Positions 9,786-18,972 of a DNA stretch of 64,000 bases are shown piece after piece. The stretch is from assembly GCA_905181685.1 (NCBI GenBank), contig CAJIYK010000003.1, positions 1-64,000 of the forward strand. Direction: 5' to 3'. The notes beneath the pieces were generated by a model. The model ran no database searches and had not been told where the DNA came from. It saw nothing but the letters and a program-made list of their open reading frames with translations. How positions within the stretch are numbered: position 1 is the first letter of the stretch; each line of letters begins with the position of its first letter. The translations under genes were made by a program, and so were the position numbers. The DNA comes from Methylophilales bacterium BACL14 MAG-120910-bin43 (GTDB taxonomy: Bacteria > Pseudomonadota > Gammaproteobacteria > Burkholderiales > Methylophilaceae).

Positions 9786-11444
9786 TTACATCTTTGAATA
9801 AATAGGCCCACTTCCACCCTCTGGTGGAACCCAGTTTATATTTTGTTTGGGGTCTTTGATATCACAAGTTTTGCAGTGAATGCAATTTTGGCTATTAATT
9901 TGAAGTTTTATCGAGTCACCTTCTTTGACAATCTCATAGACCCCAGCTGGGCAATATCTTTGTTCTGGTGAATTATACTTGGGGTAGTTATAACTAATAG
10001 GTATTTCTTGATTATTAAGTTTAAGATGACATGGCTGATTAGCATCATGACCAATATTGCTCAAACTGATCGAATTTAACTTATCAAAGGTATATATACC
10101 ATCTGGTTTCGGGTACTGAATGGGTTTTGCTTTATTTATATCCATTAAGGTTTCATGATCACCCTTCTTATGATGGAGTGTCCATGGAAGATTTAATTTA
10201 AAAGAGGCGAGCCACATCTCAATACCTCCAAAAAGCATACCTAATCGAGTTCCAAACTTTGTTATCAGAGGCTTAATATTTCTAACTGCATATAAATCAG
10301 TCCAAATCCAAGAGCCTTTTATTTTTTCGTTGTATGCTGTCAATCTTCTATTCTGTATTTTTGCAGGATTGATGATGGCATCAACAGTTGCTTCCGCTGC
10401 TAATATTCCTGATTTCATCGCATTGTGCGTTCCTTTGATTCTGGGCACATTTACCATACCAGCACTGCAGCCCAAAAATATCCCGCCTGGAAAGACAAGG
10501 CTTGCCCAAGACTGAATGCCACCCTCATTAAGTGCTCTGGCCCCATAGCTTATTCTTTCAGCACCAGTTAACAATTTTTTTATTTTAGGGTGTGTTTTAA
10601 ACTTTTGAAACTCATCAAATGGGGATAGATAAGGGTTTGAATAATCAAGATGAACAACGAACCCCAAAGAAACTAAATCTTCGCCATAGTGGTATGTAAA
10701 AGAGCCCCCTCCAGTATTATCTTTTAGTGGCCATCCCAGGCTATGTTCTACTAATCCAGGTTTATGCTTCTCTTTTTTTAAGCGCCATATCTCTTTAAAG
10801 CCCAATCCATATTTTTGTGGATCGCTATTTTTTCTTAAAGATAATTTTTGTTCAATTAATTTTGTAATAGAGCCTCTGGCTCCTTCAGCAATTAGTGAAT
10901 ATTTTGCATGGATTTCAATGCCGGGAACAAAATTATTTGTTTCATTTTCACTAGCGTCTCGTCCCATATCTCCAGTCAAGATACCAATCAATTCATTCTG
11001 ATCATTAAATAATGGTTCTTGTGCTGAGAAACCTGGATAAATCTCAACACCTAAGCTTTCAGCCTCTTTTGAGAGCCAATTACTCAAATCACCTAAGCTA
11101 ATAATGTAATTATTCTTATTACTCATTAAGGGAGGCATGAGGATTTGAGGAATTGAAAGATTATTTTTTTCGCTAAATAAGCTAAAGTTATCCTCACTTA
11201 CCTTTGTATTCAATGGAGCCCCTTTCTCTTTCCAGTCAGGAATGAGCTCATTTAAGGCGATTGGATCAATGACAGCGCCTGATAAAATATGAGATCCAAC
11301 TTCAACGCCTTTTTCAACAAGACAAACTGAAATGTCTTTTTTCTCACTTTTGGCAAGTTGTTTAATTTTGATTGCAGCAGAGAGACCAGAAGGACCCCCA
11401 CCAACAATTAAAACATCATATTCCATTACATCTCTATCATTCAT
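9786..11444 (-). CDS. etfD: Electron transfer flavoprotein-ubiquinone oxidoreductase (ETF-QO)
   Basis: A 552-residue membrane-associated flavo-iron-sulfur enzyme that passes electrons from reduced ETF to ubiquinone. The N-terminus has the FAD dinucleotide-binding loop VLIVGGGPSGLSAA (about residue 12). The C-terminus carries the 4Fe-4S ligands CPAGVYE and CIHCKTCDIKDP, then the typical end WVPPEGGSGP. Length and ends match the family, and the frame is intact. It is divergent from etfB (221-base gap), so its redox partner genes are adjacent. No ETF-linked dehydrogenase lies in the window, so the electron donor is unknown. Confidence 0.95.
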   Translation of the reverse strand: MNDRDVMEYDVLIVGGGPSGLSAAIKIKQLAKSEKKDISVCLVEKGVEVGSHILSGAVIDPIALNELIPDWKEKGAPLNTKVSEDNFSLFSEKNNLSIPQILMPPLMSNKNNYIISLGDLSNWLSKEAESLGVEIYPGFSAQEPLFNDQNELIGILTGDMGRDASENETNNFVPGIEIHAKYSLIAEGARGSITKLIEQKLSLRKNSDPQKYGLGFKEIWRLKKEKHKPGLVEHSLGWPLKDNTGGGSFTYHYGEDLVSLGFVVHLDYSNPYLSPFDEFQKFKTHPKIKKLLTGAERISYGARALNEGGIQSWASLVFPGGIFLGCSAGMVNVPRIKGTHNAMKSGILAAEATVDAIINPAKIQNRRLTAYNEKIKGSWIWTDLYAVRNIKPLITKFGTRLGMLFGGIEMWLASFKLNLPWTLHHKKGDHETLMDINKAKPIQYPKPDGIYTFDKLNSISLSNIGHDANQPCHLKLNNQEIPISYNYPKYNSPEQRYCPAGVYEIVKEGDSIKLQINSQNCIHCKTCDIKDPKQNINWVPPEGGSGPIYSKM

Positions 11445-11665
11445 AAGCTTTAATATATTTAGTTAAACAAGATTAATATTTAATTAAGTATTTGTATTTT
11501 ATTTCCTATTTCAGTTCATTTTTTTAAGATACATCTCATTAAATTGATTAGATTTTGATATTTTGAGCATTAGGAAAATACAAATATTATACATTCAATC
11601 AATAGGATAAAACTATTTCAAGATGTATAATTTGGTCTTTGAAAAATTTAAAAAGCCAAAATTAA

Positions 11666-12408
11666 ATGAAAATATTAGTTGCAATCAAAAGAGTCCAAGA
11701 TTACAACGTAAAAGTTAGACCAAAAAGTGACGGCTCCGATGTTGACATAGATGGCATAAAGATGGGTATTAATCCCTTTGATGAAAATGCTTTAGAGGAA
11801 GCTCTTCGTTTAAGGGAACAAGACTTGGCAACTGAAATCACAGTCGTTTCAATTGGAGATTCAAAAAACGAGGATGTCTTAAGGCATGGCCTTGCAATGG
11901 GCGCTAACCGAGCTATATTAATCGAAAGTGAAGAATATCTTCAGCCACTGGGCGTCGCAAAGGTTTTAAAGGGCTTGGTAGAAAAAGAGAAGCCTGATTT
12001 AATTTTGCTTGGAAAATTAGCCCTTGATAGTGATGCAGGACAAACTGGTCAAATGCTTGCTGGGTTACTTAATTATCCTCAAGGAACCTTTGTTTCTAAA
12101 ATTGAAATTGATAATAATAAGCTTATTGTGACCCGGGAAATTGATGGAGGTACCAATATTTTAGAAATGAATATGCCAGCAGTATTAACTGCAGATTTAA
12201 GATTAAACGAACCACGTTTCGTGAAGTTACCTAATCTTATGATGGCTAGAAAAAAAATAATTGAGAAATTAAAGGTGACGAATTCGCTAGTGACACATCA
12301 ACAAAACTTGAATTACTTGAGGTTTCAGTACCACCATCTCGAAAGGCAGGTATCAAGGTAAGTAGCGTGAAAGAATTACTAGAAAAATTAAAGATAACGA
12401 AGGAATAA
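11666..12408 (+). CDS. etfB: Electron transfer flavoprotein beta subunit (one frame break)
   Basis: The start ATG at 11666 gives KILVAIKRVQDYNVKVRP, the classic EtfB N-terminus, followed by GINPFDENALEEALRL and the AMP-site region LGKLALDSDAGQTGQM. The first frame ends at 12361. After a one-base correction near 12268 the reading continues with SVPPSRKAGIKVSSVKELLEKL to a TAA at 12406-12408. The corrected length is about 248 aa, normal for the family. EtfB forms the AMP-binding half of the ETF heterodimer with the next gene. A TATAAT box at 11626-11631 is a possible promoter element, but no good -35 is visible. Confidence 0.93.
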
Positions 12409-12412
12409 AGCT

Positions 12413-13362
12413 ATAGATACTCAAATAAAAATTTTAGTCATCGCAGAGCATAATGAGTCCGAACTTAATGATTCAGTATTTAAAGTTATTTCGGCAGCAA
12501 AATCTGGAATGGTGAAGTTGATTTGTTAGTCATGGGTAAAAATACTGAACATGTTGCACAAAAAGCTAGCAAAAATTAAAGATGTAAGCAGTGTTATAAG
12601 GTTGATGGAGATCACTTAGAACATCTTCTTGCAGAAGATGCTGCAAAAATTGTAGAAATGCTAAGTAACAATTACCAGGTGATACTAGCTGCCCATTCCT
12701 GGTTTAGTAGAAATTTCTTGCCGAGGGTAGCTGCAGTTTTAAATGTATCATTGATAACAGATGTTCTAAAAATAGAGAGTAATAACGTTTATACCAGGGC
12801 AATATATGCAGGCAATGTTCATGCAAAAATACAAAGCAAAGATCCTATCCAATTACTTACTATTCACACAAGCCTTTTTGAAGCATGCTCTAGAGATGGT
12901 GGAGATGCCGAGATAATTACAAAAGATACGCCGCCAGCAATGAATTTGACAAGTTGGAAGTCAGAGAAAATAAATAAATCAGATAGGCCTGCATTGATCG
13001 ATGCTAAAATTGTAATATCAGGGGGTAGGTCTCTTGGAAGCGAAGAAAATTTCGATAAAGTTTTATCACCCTTGGTGGATGAGGTGGGAGCTGCACTTGG
13101 TGCAACAAGAGCTGCAGTCGATGCCGGATATGCCCCTAATGAGATTCAAGTTGGACAAACTGGAGTCGTTGTAGCGCCTGAATTATATATGGCTGTAGGC
13201 GTCTCTGGAGCAAATCAACATATTTATGGAATGAAAGACAGTAGAGTTGTTGTCGCAATTAATAATGACCCTGATGCAACTATTTTTCAATTTGCAGATT
13301 ATGGCTTAGTTGCTGATTTATTTGATGCAATTCCAGAAATTAATAAATTAATTAAAGAATAA
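12413..13362 (+). CDS. etfA: Electron transfer flavoprotein alpha subunit (three frame breaks, start codon unclear)
   Basis: FAD-binding ETF subunit. The N-terminal domain (IKILVIAEHNESELN, then VDLLVMGKN, AEDAAKIVEML) is readable only by switching frames near 12508, 12572 and 12598. From 12658 one frame runs to the end. It has the FAD domain hallmarks VISGGRSLGSEENF, GATRAAVDAGYAPNEIQVGQTGV and YMAVGVSGANQH. No ATG is found at the expected start. ATA at 12413-12415 precedes DTQIKIL, which suggests either a base error in an ATG or a non-standard start. The gene follows etfB after four bases. The corrected length is about 317 aa, in the family range. Confidence 0.92.
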
Positions 13363-13384
13363 ATTTAATGAAAGTAATTAATAA

Positions 13385-14170
13385 ATGAGTAATAACAGTA
13401 AATATTCAACAGAAAAAGTATTAAGTGTTAATCACTGGAATGATACTTTATTTAGTTTTAAAACAACCCGTCAGGATGGATTAAGATTCGAAAATGGACA
13501 ATTTGTAATGATCGGTCTTGAGGTAGATGGAAGGCCTTTAGCTCGCGCTTATAGTGTTGCTAGCCCAAATTACGATGAACACCTTGAGTTTTTAAGTATA
13601 AAGGTACAAGATGGCCCATTAACCTCAAGGCTACAACATATCAAAGTAGGCGATGAGCTTCTTGTTAGCAGAAAACCAACGGGAACACTTGTCATTCATG
13701 ACCTTAAGCCCGCAAAAAATCTTTACTTATTTTCAACAGGTACAGGCCTTGCGCCCTATATGAGTTTGATTCAGGATATTGAGGTTTACGATAGATTTGA
13801 AAAAGTTATCTTGGTCCATGGGGTAAGAAAAGTCGATGATTTAGCCTATAAAGATTTTATAGAAAATGAATTACCCAAAAATGAGTTCTTTGGTGACGAA
13901 GTTAAAAATAAATTAATTTATTACCCAACGGTTACCCGGGAAGCATTCAAAAACGAGGGCAGATTAACTGACCTAATTAAATCAGGTAAATTATTCAAAG
14001 ATATCGGATTAGAAAAAATGAATCCAGCAGATGATAGGGCGATGATATGCGGTAGCTCAGAAATGCTAAAAGATACGCAAGATCTCTTAGACTCAATGAA
14101 TTTTAAAGTATCTCCACGCATTGGGGAGCCAGGTGATTACGTAATTGAACACGCTTTCGTTGAAAAATAA
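13385..14170 (+). CDS. fpr: Ferredoxin--NADP+ reductase, second copy (Azotobacter-type)
   Basis: A 261-residue FNR of the bacterial subclass I type, with VLSVNHWNDTLFSFKTTR at the start, GLEVDGRPLARAYSVASPNYDEH for FAD, FSTGTGLAPYMSLIQD for NADP, and MICGSSEML. The C-terminus ends in AFVEK, the extension typical of Azotobacter FPR-like enzymes and absent in the first copy at 9034-9777. It lies 22 bases after etfA on the same strand and is probably in one operon with etfBA. The frame is intact, unlike its upstream neighbours. Such FNRs normally supply reduced ferredoxin or regenerate NADPH, but a direct link with ETF is an inference from position. Confidence 0.92.
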   Translation: MSNNSKYSTEKVLSVNHWNDTLFSFKTTRQDGLRFENGQFVMIGLEVDGRPLARAYSVASPNYDEHLEFLSIKVQDGPLTSRLQHIKVGDELLVSRKPTGTLVIHDLKPAKNLYLFSTGTGLAPYMSLIQDIEVYDRFEKVILVHGVRKVDDLAYKDFIENELPKNEFFGDEVKNKLIYYPTVTREAFKNEGRLTDLIKSGKLFKDIGLEKMNPADDRAMICGSSEMLKDTQDLLDSMNFKVSPRIGEPGDYVIEHAFVEK

Positions 14171-14207
14171 TTTTCAACTGTAATTTAAGAGCCAAAATGA
14201 TTATAAT

Positions 14208-14234
14208 TGCATCCAAGACTATTTTTTGGATGCA
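14208..14234. other. Hairpin between fpr and dapA, possible weak terminator
   Basis: TGCATCCAA (14208-14216) and TTGGATGCA (14226-14234) form a perfect 9-bp stem with a 9-base loop. No strong T run follows directly, so its action as an intrinsic terminator for the etf-fpr operon is uncertain. Confidence 0.4.
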
Positions 14235-14292
14235 TTGAATACGTTTATTTTAGTTTTATTACAAAACTTTATAAAATTGATTTAGGAAAATT

Positions 14293-15163
14293 ATGTTTCA
14301 AGGAAGTATGGTAGCCATTGTTACACCGATGAACTCTGATGGTTCATTGGATATTAAAAGCTTTAAAGGGCTTTTAGACTATCATATAGAATGTAAAAGT
14401 GATGGCGTTGTTGTTGTTGGTACAAGTGGCGAAGCCCCTACCATTGATGTTGATGAACATACATATCTTATCAAAGAAGCTGTCAAACATATCGATGGCA
14501 GAATTCCTGTTATAGCCGGTTCAGGTGCAAACTCAACTAAAGAAGCAATATTTTTAACAAAAAAATCTAAAGAATTAGGGGCCGATGCATGCTTGCTTAT
14601 TACGCCATATTACAATAAACCAAATCAAAGAGGCATGTATGAGCATCTTTAAGGCCATTAATGACAGTGTTGATATCCCACAAATTTTATATAACGTGCC
14701 ATGTCGCACGGGCGTAGATATTGATAATAAAACTGTCACAGAATTGAGTCTTCTTAAGAATATTATTGGAATTAAAGATGCAACTGGAGAGATAGATAGG
14801 ATAGATGATCTGAAAAAAAATGTAGACAAAGAATTCTTATTTCTTAGTGGAGATGACACAACTTTTTTAGAATACATGAGGCATGGAGGTAAGGGAACAA
14901 TTTCGGTTACAGCAAATGTCCGACCTGATTTAATGCATGATGTTTGTAAAAACATGCTTAATCAAAAGTATGAGGAAGCAAAAAAAATCAACAAAAAATT
15001 AGAGCTGTTACATGATGCTATGTTTGTTGAATCGAACCCTATCCCAGTTAAGTGGTTACTAAATTATTTAGGAAAAATAAATTCAAAAATAAGACTTCCA
15101 TTAGTCTCACTTGATGAAAAATATCATCAAAAACTAATCACAGCTTACGAGGCAACTTTATGA
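14293..15163 (+). CDS. dapA: 4-hydroxy-tetrahydrodipicolinate synthase (one frame break)
   Basis: First committed enzyme of lysine/diaminopimelate synthesis, condensing pyruvate with aspartate semialdehyde. GTSGEAPT near residue 44 is the substrate-binding loop. YNVPCRTG holds the catalytic Tyr, and IIGIKDATGEI holds the Schiff-base Lys. One extra base near 14649, between MYEH and FKAIND, splits the frame, and both halves match DapA continuously. The corrected length is about 290 aa. The start ATG at 14293 has AGGAAA upstream. The stop overlaps the bamC start (ATGA), so the two are translationally coupled, as dapA-bamC is in many proteobacteria. lysC at 39.7 kb serves the same pathway. Confidence 0.95.
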
Positions 15164-16574
15164 GGAAGCTTATTGGCTTGCCAATTTTAGCTTTAATTTT
15201 ATGCTCATGCTCTTTTAAGCCCCTCACAGATAAGTTTAACGAGGTAACAGCACCAGATTACGTAAATTCATCAAAAGCAGAAAAACTTCAATTACCACCT
15301 GATTTATCAGAATATGAAACTTCTGATACATACAATGTTCCAGGTGCAGCGACTTCCTATACAGATTTTGAAAATCAAAGAAATAGAAAAATAGAAAAAG
15401 TTGAGCTTTTAAAAGATCCAGACGGCATTAAATTAGTTAAGTCTGGAAACTTTAGATGGCTCATTGTGAATAAAAGTCCTGATAAAATTTGGCCTCATTT
15501 GGAAGATTTTTGGTACGAGCAAGGTTTTAATATGAAAAAGACCAATCGTAGATTAGGGGTGATGGAGACAGAGTGGACAGCACCTGAAAATATCGAAGAA
15601 GAATTAGGTATTGCTGATACATTTGATTCATGGCTTGACTCACTTTCTGGGGATCGATGAAAAAACGAAGTTTAGGACGAGACTAGAAAAAGGTTCTCAG
15701 GCTAATTCGACTGAAATATTTATATCACACCGTAATAGAGAGGGGATTAATTCAGAGCCTTGCAAGCAATTGCATCGTGCGAGCAAAGTACATATGATCC
15801 GAGAGTATACAGATCCCGAATATAAATCAGATGACGATCCAAAAGAGCCTGTCCCTATCTGGAGATATAGAGTTAACAGAAGTTGATTGCAGATTAATGC
15901 AGAGATTATGCGAAGATTATTAGTCTTCTTAGGAATGCAAGATTTAGATGCTAAAAAAACAGTTGAAAAACCTCAGGTTATTGTTAAGGCAAAGCTGATA
16001 AATAATAATGGCAAGTCCATTGAGCTTTATGAGCCTTTTGATCGTTCTTGGAGGAGAGTTTCTATTGCATTAGATATGATAGGTTTTTTAACAGAGGATA
16101 GAGATCGAAGTAAAGGGCTTTATTATGTAACCTATACGGATTTAGATATTGGTGAAGCAGATAAAAAAGCAAAAGAGGAGGAGGGGTGGTTAGATTCAAT
16201 TGATTTTTGGAGTGATGATGAAGCTGAGGCAGAAGAAATGGCTGAGGAAGAAACAGGCGCTAAGGATGGAGATATAAGGAAAAAGGGTAGAAGAGGTAAG
16301 AAGAGAAGAAGATGACGAGGTGCCTGATGTAGATGCCGCAAGAGCATTTAACAAAGGCGGTGCAAATAAAAATGAAGGTCCTGGATATAAATTTGATTTA
16401 GATTGTATGTTTAGTGATGAATGTGACAAAGAACCAGAGGCTAAAAGTTATCTAATTAAATTAAATGAAGCAGATGGTGGGACATACGTCTCAATCGAGA
16501 ACCCAGATGGCACAAAAAATAATTCCCCAACGGCAGATTCAATCTTAAATATTCTTTATGATTATTTAAAATAA
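15160..16574 (+). CDS. bamC: Outer membrane assembly lipoprotein BamC, with acidic insert (two indels, one in-frame TGA)
   Basis: Lipoprotein component of the BAM complex, which inserts beta-barrel proteins into the outer membrane. The signal peptide with lipobox (LILCSCS) is followed by the BamC N-terminal region (KLQLPPDLSEYE) and the first helix-grip domain (KIWPHLEDFWYEQGF, LGVMETEW). The second domain (VSIALDMIGFLTEDRDRSKGLYYVTY) is followed by a long Asp/Glu-rich stretch and a final strand region. Breaks lie near 15650 (G run) and 16280, and a TGA at 15884-15886 sits in frame. The corrected length of about 471 aa is long for BamC because of the acidic segment (about 16150-16440). The position after dapA supports the call. 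Confidence 0.85.
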
Positions 16575-17345
16575 ATGGAGTTTTGTTCATTAGGTAGCGG
16601 TAGTTCGGGAAATTCCTTTATTGTAAAAAATAATCAAACATTTTGATGGTTGACTGCGGCTTTGGCTTGAAAGAAACAATTGATAGACTAGAAAAATACC
16701 AAATAAACCCAAGTAAAATTACATCGATATTACTAACTCATGAGCATGAGGACCACATTAAGGGTGCATTTAGTCTGGCTAATAAGTTTCAAATACCAAT
16801 TTATCTTAGTTACGGTACTTATCAAATGAGCCATAAAAAAATTAATGATGGATACAAAATAAAATTTGAATTAATTAATAATTTTGATTCATTCATGATT
16901 GATGATATTTCAGTTTCTCCTATGCCAGTCCCTCATGATGCCAGAGAACCACTTCAATATAGATTTGATTGTATGGACAAAAGCATCGCAATCATGACTG
17001 ATTTAGGGAAAATTACTAAACATGTTGTACAAAAATTATCGAGGATAAATCTTCTCGTGCTTGAATTTAATCATGACGAAGAGATGCTTAGAGATTCTGA
17101 TTACCCTGCCTCATTAAAAAAAAGAATTAATGGGGAATATGGGCATCTTGAAAATAAAGAATCATTAAAGCTTTTGTCATCTATAAGCCATTCAGAATTA
17201 AGGTGGGTTGATAGCTGCTCATCTAAGTGAAAAAAATAATAAAATAGAGCTTGTGAAGAAAATGATATTTGAGATAGTGGATAAACATAATTCAAATGTC
17301 GGTGTAATTGACCAAGATTTAGGATTAGAATGGATTTCAACATAA
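16575..17345 (+). CDS. MBL-fold metallohydrolase (YycJ/VicX-like) with two frame breaks
   Basis: Metallo-beta-lactamase-fold hydrolase. The N-terminus EFCSLGSGSSGNSF and the metal motif THEHEDH (His-x-His-x-Asp-His) are typical, and MTDLGK and HLENKES further on fit the YycJ-like group. The first frame meets a stop at about 16643. Adding one T gives QTFLMVDCGFG and carries on. A second break near 17205 restores WVIAAHLSEKNNKIEL through to TAA at 17343-17345. The corrected length is about 256 aa. The start directly follows the bamC stop. Such proteins have been proposed to be nucleases, but the substrate here is unknown. Confidence 0.85.
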
Positions 17346-17359
17346 AATATTAAAAGAAT

Positions 17360-18362
17360 ATGTATAGATACATTAGATCCCTTTTATTTTTGTTAAATCC
17401 AGAATTAGCGCACCATATATCAATGAAAGGCTTGAAGCTTGCCTGTTTTTTTGGATTGATAAGAAGAAAAATATAACTTCCAAACCAATCATGATAATGG
17501 GACTAAAATTTCCAAATAGAGTTGGGCTTGCAGCGGGGTTAGATAAAAATGCAGAGTATATAACTCCTCTTGCAAAACTAGGTTTTGGGTTTATTGAAGT
17601 GGGACTGTCACACCCAGAAGTCAGCCAGGAAATAGTAAACCAAGATCTTTTAGGTTGATTAAAGAGGAAGGCATTATTAATAGATTTGGTTTTAATAATG
17701 TTGGCATTGACCAATTTATTGAAAATATAAAAAAAGCAAAGTTTAAAGGTGTCTTAGGCATTAATATCGGAAAAAATTTTGACACACCTATAGACAGAGC
17801 AGTTGAGGATTATTTAATCTGTTTCAGGAAGTCATATCGCTATGCAGGATATATTGCAATAAATATATCATCACCCAATACTAAAAATTTACGTCATTTG
17901 CAAAGTGATAAATATCTTGAGATATTATTAAAATCATTAAAGACTGAACAAAAAATACTTCATAAAAAGTTTAAAAAATTAGTCCCTTTTGTAGTCAAGG
18001 TTTCTCCAGATAACTCAAGTAAACAGTTAGATTCGATAGCAAAATTACTTCTAAAATATAAAGTGAACGGAGTAATTGCAACCAATACAACAATTGATAG
18101 AAAAGGTATCTTGAACTCCAAATATTCGATGGAAGAAGGTGGGTTATCAGGAGCCCCATTAAATAAAAAATCTACAAATGTCATTAAATATCTTAATAAA
18201 TGTCTAATGGAAAAATACCTATTATCGGAGTAGGCGGAATAATTACTGCGGATGATGGCATTGAAAAAATAAAAAATGGGGCATCATTAATTCAAATTTA
18301 TACTGGGCTTATTTTCAGAGGGGCATGGACTTGTCAATGAATTACGTAAGGCAACTAGATAA
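17360..18362 (+). CDS. pyrD: Dihydroorotate dehydrogenase (quinone), class 2 (four frame breaks)
   Basis: Membrane-associated flavoenzyme of pyrimidine synthesis, oxidising dihydroorotate with ubiquinone. The N-terminal extension (ATG at 17360, [14 protein letters not shown]) is typical of class 2. The FMN and substrate motifs are [30 protein letters not shown] (after correction), INISSPNT and GVIATNTT, followed by GVGGI. Breaks lie near 17475, 17607, 18205 and 18320, and each is repaired by one base. The stop after correction is at 18360-18362. This is the most damaged gene of the window, yet every catalytic segment can be read, which argues for sequence error. The corrected length is about 334 aa. 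Confidence 0.93.
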
Positions 18363-18929
18363 AGTAAGACAGGAAAAACCCTTGTTATTCTCGTATCGAA
18401 GATGTCCATATGCTATGAGAGCTCGGATGGCATTATTATCATGTGGAGTTGACTTTGATATATTTGAAATATCCCTTAAAGATAAGCCAAAACAAATGAT
18501 TGAAATTAGCCCAAAGGGAACGGTCCCAGTTTTTGTATATAAGGATCTAGTTCTAGATGAAAGTATAGATATTATGAATTGGGCAACGGAACAAAAAAAT
18601 AATAACTCTCATAAAAATAAATCCTAATGATTTGGCAATAATTAAAAGCATGATAAAAATTAATGATGGGGAATTTAAAAATAAATTAGACCTATATAAA
18701 TATACAAGTAATAAGGAAGCTTCTTTAAAGACATAAGTACAGAAAAGAATGCGAAGTTTATATTAAAAATATCGATGAAAGACTAGAGACACAGGAATAT
18801 TTATTATCAAATAAGTTCGGTTATTTAGATATGGCTATTTTTCCATTTATAAGGCAGTTTTTTAACGTAGATCTGAAGTGGTTTGAGGAAGCTTCTTACA
18901 TTAATTTAAAAAAATGGGTAGAGAGATAA
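18337..18929 (+). CDS. Glutathione S-transferase-like protein (two frame breaks)
   Basis: The N-terminus has a thioredoxin-fold GST domain: [16 protein letters not shown] with a CPYA motif near residue 25, then [20 protein letters not shown], the glutathione-binding loop. Breaks near 18605 and 18735 shift the frame. Beyond them an all-helical C-terminal half is readable ([21 protein letters not shown]), ending KKWVER at TAA 18927-18929. The ATG at 18337 overlaps the end of pyrD and is uncertain. The corrected length is about 197 aa. The reaction is unknown, and neighbouring genes give no hint. A pseudogene cannot be excluded here, since the gene is not essential, but the breaks resemble those of its neighbours. 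Confidence 0.75.
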
Positions 18930-18972
18930 GTATCTCAGATTTATTTACTCAGATAATGAAGAAGCCGACAAT

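Noticed and set aside
13921-14121. Minus-strand ORF inside the second fpr
   Set aside because: Shadow of a well-conserved FNR coding frame with no start context.
9034-14170. The ETF island as a nitrogen-fixation fix-type system
   Set aside because: The ETF and ETF-QO are of the common housekeeping type, with no fixX, nif or associated genes in the window.
16132-16429. Two minus-strand ORFs (71 and 77 aa) rich in Ser/Leu
   Set aside because: They are the mirror of the acidic GA-rich part of bamC on the plus strand, a low-complexity shadow with no signal.
8337-16574. TGA recoding to Trp or Sec
   Set aside because: TGA ends dapA and other genes in the usual way, Trp is encoded by TGG throughout, and no SECIS-like hairpin or sel gene is visible.
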